Below, piece after piece: positions 5,469-8,984 of a stretch of DNA of 8,984 nucleotides. This stretch comes from Helicobacteraceae bacterium. GTDB lineage: Bacteria > Campylobacterota > Campylobacteria > Campylobacterales > SZUA-545. The first letter of the stretch is position 1. Every line of letters begins with the position of its first letter. The DNA is taken from positions 1-8,984 of the forward strand of contig JAITEA010000087.1 in NCBI GenBank assembly GCA_031282285.1. Direction: 5' to 3'. The notes under the pieces are model-generated. The model made no database searches. It was not told the origin of the DNA and saw only the letters and a list, made by a program, of their open reading frames with translations. The position numbers and the translations under genes are program-made.

Positions 5469-6623
5469 TTACTCGCTTAAACTCCGAACGCTTATCGAGG
5501 TTTTTGCCATCAGCGTAGCGCCGGCGAGAATATCGGCGTTATTATAAACCCTAATCTCATAACGACCGATCGCGCTTGGCGCGAAAAAGGAGAGCGAGGC
5601 GTTTTGCTTGGCGACAATTTTCTTTTCGATCGCGTTGTCGCCGCCCTCCCAGACGCGCCACAATCCCACCGTCATACGGCTGTCGATCGCGTCTTTTTTC
5701 ACGCCGCCGATCTTTACTACGATCTTTTCCCGCGCCGTATAGGATCGCTTATTGGCGCCAACTTTGCAGCCGCCAAACGCCGTTCCCGAGACGACAAAGC
5801 GCTTGATCGCGATTAGCGATCCGCTGTTTTTGGCGTAGAGCCTCGCCTCGTATTCGCCCTCCAGCCCCGGGGCGCGCAGGATAATTTTGCCGCTCGCGTT
5901 CTTGCTCTCCTTTGAAGCGATAATCTCGTCGTCCGGCGCGCCTGCGCGGGCTACTAGGGCGATCGCGCCGCCGGTTGTTTGCTTTTGCGCGGCTTTGTCG
6001 GCTTTGATCGCCAGAGGCTCGGCGGGCGCGTAACGCTCCTTGTCGAGCGCGATCGCGCCCGCTGGCGCGCTCTTTTTTGCCGCGATCTGCAAATATGGTT
6101 CGATATTCGGGCGAAACCGCGCCGCCGCGTAGGTCAAGCCGGCAAGCGCGGCGATCAAAAGAACGCTCGCCGCCAGAACGCGCCTTCTTATCCTTTTGGC
6201 GCGATCGGGCGAGGCTTTGGGGATTTTGTTTTGCTTGAACCACGCGCCGAGTTTGTCGGCGATTGCGGCGGAGCTTGATCCCACGACGCCTTGGATCGAG
6301 TTCAGCCCCAGCGCCAACCCGGGCGGCAGTTTATCGATCGGGTCAAGATAGATCGGTACGATAGTTTTGCGTTCGCGCAAGGCAAACTCAATTTCGCTGC
6401 GCACAAAGAGCGATATAGCCGATTCCACGGAGATAAAAACGATAAAAACCGCGCAATCCGTAATCGCCTTGGCAAGCTCGTCCGTCCACGCGGAGCCGAT
6501 GCCGATCTCGCGATCGTACCAGATATTGTAGCCCATAGCGTTCAGCCGATTGACCGTTGATGAGACAATCCGCGCGTTTTCGTGGGCGTAGCTGATAAAG
6601 ATAAAAGGACGCGCAGTAGCCAT
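5469..6623 (-). CDS. Membrane-anchored TIR-domain protein (first gene of the operon)
   Basis: A 384-residue paralogue of the next gene, alike over its full length (about half the TIR residues identical by eye). The TIR domain spans about 6-128: FIFISYAHE, IWYDRE (34-39), W46-TDE, IVFIS, and SEIEF with Glu77 at the expected catalytic position, then LPPGLALGLNSIQGVVG. A very basic patch RAKRIRRR (141-148) precedes one membrane helix (about 149-167), which predicts a cytoplasmic TIR and an outward C-terminus. Two beta-rich modules follow (190-279 and 285-379), ending in GEYEARLY and GRYEIRVY; the first is more degenerate in its central strand. AGGAG lies five bases before ATG 6623. It is the first gene of a three-gene operon and is transcribed away from hsp20. 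Two TIRs with different outer domains could form a heteromer. Enzyme activity is inferred from motifs only, and the signal sensed is unknown. Confidence 0.85.
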   Translation of the reverse strand: MATARPFIFISYAHENARIVSSTVNRLNAMGYNIWYDREIGIGSAWTDELAKAITDCAVFIVFISVESAISLFVRSEIEFALRERKTIVPIYLDPIDKLPPGLALGLNSIQGVVGSSSAAIADKLGAWFKQNKIPKASPDRAKRIRRRVLAASVLLIAALAGLTYAAARFRPNIEPYLQIAAKKSAPAGAIALDKERYAPAEPLAIKADKAAQKQTTGGAIALVARAGAPDDEIIASKESKNASGKIILRAPGLEGEYEARLYAKNSGSLIAIKRFVVSGTAFGGCKVGANKRSYTAREKIVVKIGGVKKDAIDSRMTVGLWRVWEGGDNAIEKKIVAKQNASLSFFAPSAIGRYEIRVYNNADILAGATLMAKTSISVRSLSE

Positions 6624-6725
6624 AAAACTCCTAATTTATTGGCTATTTTAGCGCCTCTTTGCCAACCGCCGCCGAACGGGTCTTGCCGCTTCGCGCAAAA
6701 AGTTGCATAATTTTCCTAAAAAGAC

Positions 6726-6755
6726 TTGACAATGTGAGGCTCAATGTTGTATAAT
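6726..6755 (+). promoter_or_regulatory. Sigma-70 promoter of the small heat-shock gene
   Basis: A perfect TTGACA at 6726-6731 and a perfect TATAAT at 6750-6755 are separated by 18 bp. Transcription would start near 6762, inside the CIRCE-like operator. It is the only full consensus -35/-10 pair I noticed in the window, fitting a strong promoter held off by a repressor. Confidence 0.85.
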
Positions 6756-6759
6756 CACC

Positions 6760-6786
6760 TTAGCGCTTGAACCAATAGAGCGCTAA
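6760..6786 (+). promoter_or_regulatory. CIRCE-like operator (probable HrcA binding site)
   Basis: The arms TTAGCGCTT (6760-6768) and GAGCGCTAA (6778-6786) are separated by nine bases. The classical CIRCE element is TTAGCACTC-N9-GAGTGCTAA. Arm length, spacer length, outer bases and placement just after the -10 box all agree. The changes at the fifth base from each outer end (A to G in the left arm, T to C in the right) are compensatory, so symmetry is kept except at the innermost pair. HrcA repression of hsp20 is therefore likely. Confidence 0.75.
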
Positions 6787-6806
6787 ATCATCGCAAGGAG
6801 TTTCAG

Positions 6807-7223
6807 ATGACAGTCCAAAGATTTGATCCATTTCAGGAGTTTCGCCGCCATATTATAGAGGCGTTTGGCGATAAGAGCGACGCGGCGCCCAATCTTTCCA
6901 GCTTCACCCCCTCTGTCAGCGTGCGCGAAACCGACGCGGCGTATCTGATCTCGCTCGATCTCCCGGGCGTCGATAAAGACGCGATCGTCGTCGATCTCAA
7001 AGACAACGCGCTCAACATCAGCGGCGAGCGGAAGTTTGAAGGCGAGATCAAGGAGGAGGATTACTACCGCCTCGAAAGCCGTTACGGGCGGTTCGAGCGG
7101 CGCTTCAGCCTGCCCGACAACGCCGACGCGGACGCGATCGAAGCGGCGTATAAAAACGGCGTTTTAACGCTGACGCTTCCAAAAGTCCAGTCCAAAGGCG
7201 CAAAACAGATTAGTATCAACTAA
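6807..7223 (+). CDS. Small heat-shock protein, Hsp20 / alpha-crystallin family
   Basis: A 138-residue ATP-independent holdase chaperone that binds unfolding proteins in the cytoplasm and forms oligomers. Residues 1-32 are the variable N-terminal arm (FDPFQEFRRH). The alpha-crystallin domain covers about 35-130, with VSVRETDAAYLISLDLPGV, LKDNALNISGER, the YGRFERRFSLPD strand typical of bacterial class A members, and NGVLTLTLPK as the A-x-x-x-n-GVL signature. The C-terminal QISIN supplies the IxI motif (Ile135-Ser-Ile137) that docks to neighbouring subunits. The length is normal. AAGGAG at 6795-6800 is six bases before ATG 6807. It is a single-gene unit with a consensus promoter, a CIRCE-like operator and a terminator hairpin, divergent from the TIR operon. 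I am very sure of the family; a specific symbol (hspA, ibpA) cannot be fixed. Confidence 0.96.
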   Translation: MTVQRFDPFQEFRRHIIEAFGDKSDAAPNLSSFTPSVSVRETDAAYLISLDLPGVDKDAIVVDLKDNALNISGERKFEGEIKEEDYYRLESRYGRFERRFSLPDNADADAIEAAYKNGVLTLTLPKVQSKGAKQISIN

Positions 7224-7252
7224 TCGTTAAGCCTCTTTGCGCTCGGCGCGAA

Positions 7253-7290
7253 CCGATCGCGGCATTTGCCGCCGATCGGCGGTCTTTCCT
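7253..7290 (+). terminator. Probable intrinsic terminator after hsp20
   Basis: Arms CCGATCGCGGC (7253-7263) and GCCGCCGATCGG (7268-7279) pair with one bulged base around an ATTT loop, starting 30 bases after the hsp20 stop. A T-rich but interrupted tail (tctttccttcc) follows. A second perfect palindrome CCGCCGATCGGCGG (7269-7282) overlaps the right arm and could compete. The stem is strong; the T-tract is imperfect. Confidence 0.55.
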
Positions 7291-7336
7291 TCCTCTGTCT
7301 TAATCTTTTTAACTTTTGGCGCGGCTAAATCGCGCC

Positions 7337-7366
7337 TTTGCTAAGATCGCCGTTTTAGGAGTTTTT
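7337..7366 (+). promoter_or_regulatory. Possible thiG promoter and RBS
   Basis: TTTGCTAAGAT (7337-7347) gives an extended -10 (TGn-TAAGAT at 7342-7347), with T-rich DNA upstream (7301-7317) and no good -35. TTTAGGAG ends eight to nine bases before ATG 7367... its AGGAG core is at 7357-7361. No TPP-riboswitch core is visible in the short leader. Confidence 0.4.
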
Positions 7367-8146
7367 ATGCATACGCTTAGCATTGGCGCTTTGAGGCTCA
7401 AAAGCCGCCTGATCGTGGGCAGCGGCAAATATAAGGATTTCAAAACCACGCGCGAGGCGGCGATCGCAAGCGGCGCAGGGCTGATCACGGTCGCGGTCAG
7501 GCGCGTGAATATCACCAACCCCAACGAAGAGAATCTGCTTGATTATCTCAAAGATACCGATATAAAACTGCTGCCAAACAGCGCGGGGTGCGCGAGCGCC
7601 GATGAGGCGATAGCGACCTTTCGGCTGGTGCGGGAGGCGACGGGCATTGATCTGATCAAATTGGAAGTGATCGGCGATATGGCAAAAACGCTCTATCCCG
7701 ATACGATCGAAACGCTTAAAGCGTGCGAAATCCTCGCCAAAGAGGGCTTTAGCGTAATGGTCTATACGACCGACGATCCGATTATGGCGCGGCGGCTCGA
7801 GAGCGCGGGCGCGGCGGCGGTGATGCCGCTTGCGAGCGCGATCGGCAGCGCGCAGGGGGTTCAGAACCGCTTTAATGTGATATTTGTCAAAGAAGCGGTG
7901 AAGGTTCCCGTGATCGTGGACGCGGGCGTCGGGTGCGCCTCGGACGCGGCGATCGCGATGGAGCTTGGCGCGGACGGCGTGCTGACAAACACGGCGATCG
8001 CGCTGGCTCAAAATCCGATCCTGATGGCGGAGGCGATGAAAAACGCCGTGATAGCGGGGCGGCTGAGTTATCTTGCGGGGCGAACCGCTAGGAAGCTATA
8101 CGCGAGCGCCAGTTCGCCAACCGACGGGATCGCCGCGCTGTCGTAG
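7367..8146 (+). CDS. thiG: Thiazole synthase ThiG
   Basis: A 259-residue TIM-barrel enzyme that makes the thiazole phosphate half of thiamine from 1-deoxy-D-xylulose 5-phosphate, dehydroglycine and the thiocarboxylate of ThiS, in the cytoplasm. Diagnostic parts are [12 protein letters not shown] (14-25), TVAVRRVNI (41-49), LLPNSAGC (68-75), [10 protein letters not shown] with Lys98 as the Schiff-base lysine, [43 protein letters not shown] and the phosphate-binding [12 protein letters not shown] end. The length is typical (about 255-265). ATG 7367 is used because AGGAG precedes it; an in-frame ATG at 7316 lies upstream of the likely promoter and adds 17 residues not found in ThiG. No other thi gene (thiS, thiF, thiH, thiE) lies within the window, so it is separated from its partners at least on this side. 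Confidence 0.96.
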   Translation: MHTLSIGALRLKSRLIVGSGKYKDFKTTREAAIASGAGLITVAVRRVNITNPNEENLLDYLKDTDIKLLPNSAGCASADEAIATFRLVREATGIDLIKLEVIGDMAKTLYPDTIETLKACEILAKEGFSVMVYTTDDPIMARRLESAGAAAVMPLASAIGSAQGVQNRFNVIFVKEAVKVPVIVDAGVGCASDAAIAMELGADGVLTNTAIALAQNPILMAEAMKNAVIAGRLSYLAGRTARKLYASASSPTDGIAALS

Positions 8147-8184
8147 GCGTTTGCCGCCGATCGCGCTTTGTTTTGGCCAAATAA

Positions 8185-8212
8185 GATCGCCGCGTTTTGC
8201 GCCGATCGCTTT
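8185..8212 (+). terminator. Weak terminator candidate after thiG
   Basis: GATCGCCGC (8185-8193) and GCGCCGATC (8199-8207) pair over nine positions with one C-C mismatch and a five-base loop, followed by gcttt. The T-tail is short, so confidence is low. Confidence 0.3.
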
Positions 8213-8233
8213 GTCCTCGCGGCGGCGGGCGAG

Positions 8234-8278
8234 ATTTTCGCGTATTAAACGGGCGGTTGTTTTGAATACGCGCAAAAT
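8234..8278. repeat. Long imperfect inverted repeat (hairpin)
   Basis: The left arm ATTTTCGCGTATT (8234-8246) pairs with the right arm AATACGCGCAAAAT (8265-8278) over 13 bp with one bulged C (8273). Inside, AAAC (8247-8250) can pair with GTTT (8259-8262), leaving an eight-base loop. The stem totals about 17 bp. Both flanks are non-coding. Confidence 0.6.
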
Positions 8279-8613
8279 TGGCGCGATCAATCATTTATTG
8301 AGTTTATTCAACGCAAGTAGGAGCGACGCTTCTTTTCGCGGACATTTTAGCGTCTCTGGCGGCGCTTGATCGAATACGGCAGATAAGCCGATTTACGCCG
8401 CGCCGATCGCGCTTTCGCAGGCTTGATAGCGCGGGGTTTGTAGCTCGCGCCGACGCGGAGTTTGCCGCGTTGCGCTATATATTGCGGCGAGGGCTAAACC
8501 TCCGCGCGTTAAACCAGAGCGGTTTTTGAGCGCTCGAAAGATTGCGTATCGCGTTGTTAAAGTATGCGGCGGTTTTTAAGCGGATCAAATAATTTGGCGA
8601 GAGATTTAGCAAA

Positions 8614-8649
8614 TTAGCGCAAGTAAAACGCTCTATTTTACGGCGCTTA
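8614..8649. repeat. Imperfect hairpin with A/T-rich inner stem
   Basis: GTAAAA (8623-8628) and TTTTAC (8636-8641) pair around a seven-base loop. The outer segments TTAGCGC (8614-8620) and GCGCTTA (8643-8649) pair with one mismatch, separated from the inner stem by a small internal loop. It is not followed by a T-tract on either strand. Confidence 0.5.
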
Positions 8650-8737
8650 GCGTCGATTTCGGCGCTTTTGCTTGCGCCGATAGTCGCGTTACCTAAACGA
8701 TCCGATCGCTTTGCTTTGCGGCGCTTACGCGGACGCT

Positions 8738-8983
8738 TCAGAAGTTACGCAAAGAGCGGCGGGGCAAACGCGGCGTTATGGGCTTTCTGGAAGTTAAACG
8801 AAAACGCCAGCTTGCCGACGGAGAAAATCGCCTCGATTGCGCGGGCGTTTTCGCGTCGTTCGCGCCGTTTGCCTCGATCGCCTCTAGCTTGCGTTTGATC
8901 TCGTCGATCGCGTCATTCTCGCTGGTCTCCTCGTTTGTCGCGCCCTCAAGAATACTCGCGTAGCGCTTTTGCAGAAACTTAAG
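8738..8983 (-). CDS. C-terminal part of an unidentified protein (partial; apparent one-base frameshift)
   Basis: On the - strand a frame enters from the right edge and stays open to TGA at 8740-8738 (81 residues). The first 46 or so residues look genuinely coding, with native codon use and a charged helix (NDAIDEIKRKLEAIEAN). After a run of four A on the coding strand (T at 8848-8851), this frame switches to rare AGG/CGA/AGA codons. The -1 frame then becomes coding-like instead (AIEAIFSVGKLAFSFNFQKA) and ends at TAA, 8747-8745. One added A in the run would join the two parts smoothly, so the original C-terminus was probably at 8745. Either the gene is newly broken, the run was misread, or frameshifting occurs. 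I do not recognise the family; the start and most of the protein lie outside the window. Confidence 0.5.
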   Translation of the reverse strand, partial: LKFLQKRYASILEGATNEETSENDAIDEIKRKLEAIEANGANDAKTPAQSRRFSPSASWRFRLTSRKPITPRLPRRSLRNF

Positions 8984-8984
8984 C

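Larger units (their letters stand above)
6624..6806. promoter_or_regulatory. Divergent control region between the TIR operon and hsp20
   Basis: This 183-bp region must start transcription both ways. The + strand side is clear (promoter and CIRCE-like operator listed separately). On the - strand I see only weak candidates: TTGTCA (6732-6727) with TATGCA (6709-6704) at 17-bp spacing, which would overlap the hsp20 -35, and a TAAAAT (6650-6645) nearer the TIR start without a -35. The RBS of the first TIR gene is AGGAG just upstream of 6623. Confidence 0.45.
8147..8737. other. Non-coding region with imperfect hairpins and repeated short words
   Basis: I find no convincing gene on either strand over about 590 bases: open frames here use rare Arg codons and look random. 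Structure that can be seen: a hairpin 38 bases after thiG (8185-8207, one mismatch, then gctttgtcc), which may act as a weak terminator; a long imperfect hairpin at 8234-8278; a small GCGG..AGG/CCTCCGC stem at 8484-8505; AAACC/GGTTT at 8511-8525; and another long hairpin at 8614-8649. The word CCGATCGCGCTTT occurs at 8157-8169 and 8403-8415, and CCGATCGCTTTG at 8202-8213 and 8702-8713. No tRNA, RNase P, SRP or tmRNA signature was recognised. Confidence 0.5.

Noticed and set aside
4318..6623. Thoeris-type defence (TIR ThsB with ThsA)
   Set aside because: No ThsA-like SIR2/SLOG effector lies beside the TIR genes, and the TIRs are membrane-anchored with outer modules, unlike ThsB.
7224..7366. 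TPP riboswitch before thiG
   Set aside because: No CTGAGA or ACCTGAT-type core is visible, and the leader after the likely promoter is only about 15-20 nt.
8147..8737. tRNA, tmRNA, RNase P or SRP RNA, or a CRISPR array
   Set aside because: No T-loop, tag-peptide, conserved RNase P core or regularly spaced repeats could be found by eye.
8073..8963. Plus-strand small reading frames at the right end
   Set aside because: They use rare codons, lack ribosome sites, and overlap thiG or the better-supported minus-strand partial gene.

Overview
The window looks like chromosomal DNA of a bacterium, most likely a GC-richer, host- or sediment-associated member of the Campylobacterota (former Epsilonproteobacteria). 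That placement rests on protein resemblance from memory (the DUF2249/hemerythrin/heme-copper-like trio and the ThiG sequence), on TATAAT-type promoters preceded by T-rich DNA, and on strong AAGGAG ribosome sites. It is an inference, not a proof. Codon use is uniform across most genes and is marked by very frequent CGATCG and GCGATCGC words.

Layout. Positions 1-2069 (+ strand) hold the tail of a DUF2249/TusA-like protein, a hemerythrin-like HHE protein and a multi-pass membrane protein with conserved histidines resembling the heme-copper oxidase subunit I/NnrS superfamily. The last two overlap by ATGA. Together they suggest an O2/NO/redox-related unit. Positions 2070-2246 are intergenic and include an 84-nt stretch without a single T on the + strand. 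Positions 2247-2846 (+) encode an unrecognised soluble 199-aa protein that converges on the next operon with only 5 bp between stops.

Positions 6623-2852 (- strand) form the most unusual part: a tight three-gene operon. It encodes two paralogous membrane-anchored TIR proteins (TIR domain, one TM helix, two beta-rich modules outside) followed by a DHH-family phosphoesterase whose C-terminus carries two copies of a GDY...YP/YI.K...F..TY module. The TIR genes are 11 bp apart and the second overlaps the DHH gene by ATGA. The TIR proteins keep a glutamate at the usual NADase position and the DHH protein keeps its metal-binding motifs. A reasonable hypothesis is a nucleotide-signal circuit: the TIRs consume NAD+ or make a signal nucleotide, and the phosphoesterase removes or processes it. 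This could act in defence or envelope-stress signalling, and I do not recognise it as a described system.

Divergent from this operon, positions 6807-7223 (+) encode a small heat-shock protein. It has a consensus sigma-70 promoter and a CIRCE-like operator, and a terminator-like hairpin follows. Positions 7367-8146 (+) encode thiazole synthase ThiG. Positions 8147-8737 hold no convincing gene but contain long imperfect hairpins and repeated short words. At the right edge (- strand) is the C-terminal part of an unidentified gene that seems to carry a one-base frameshift.
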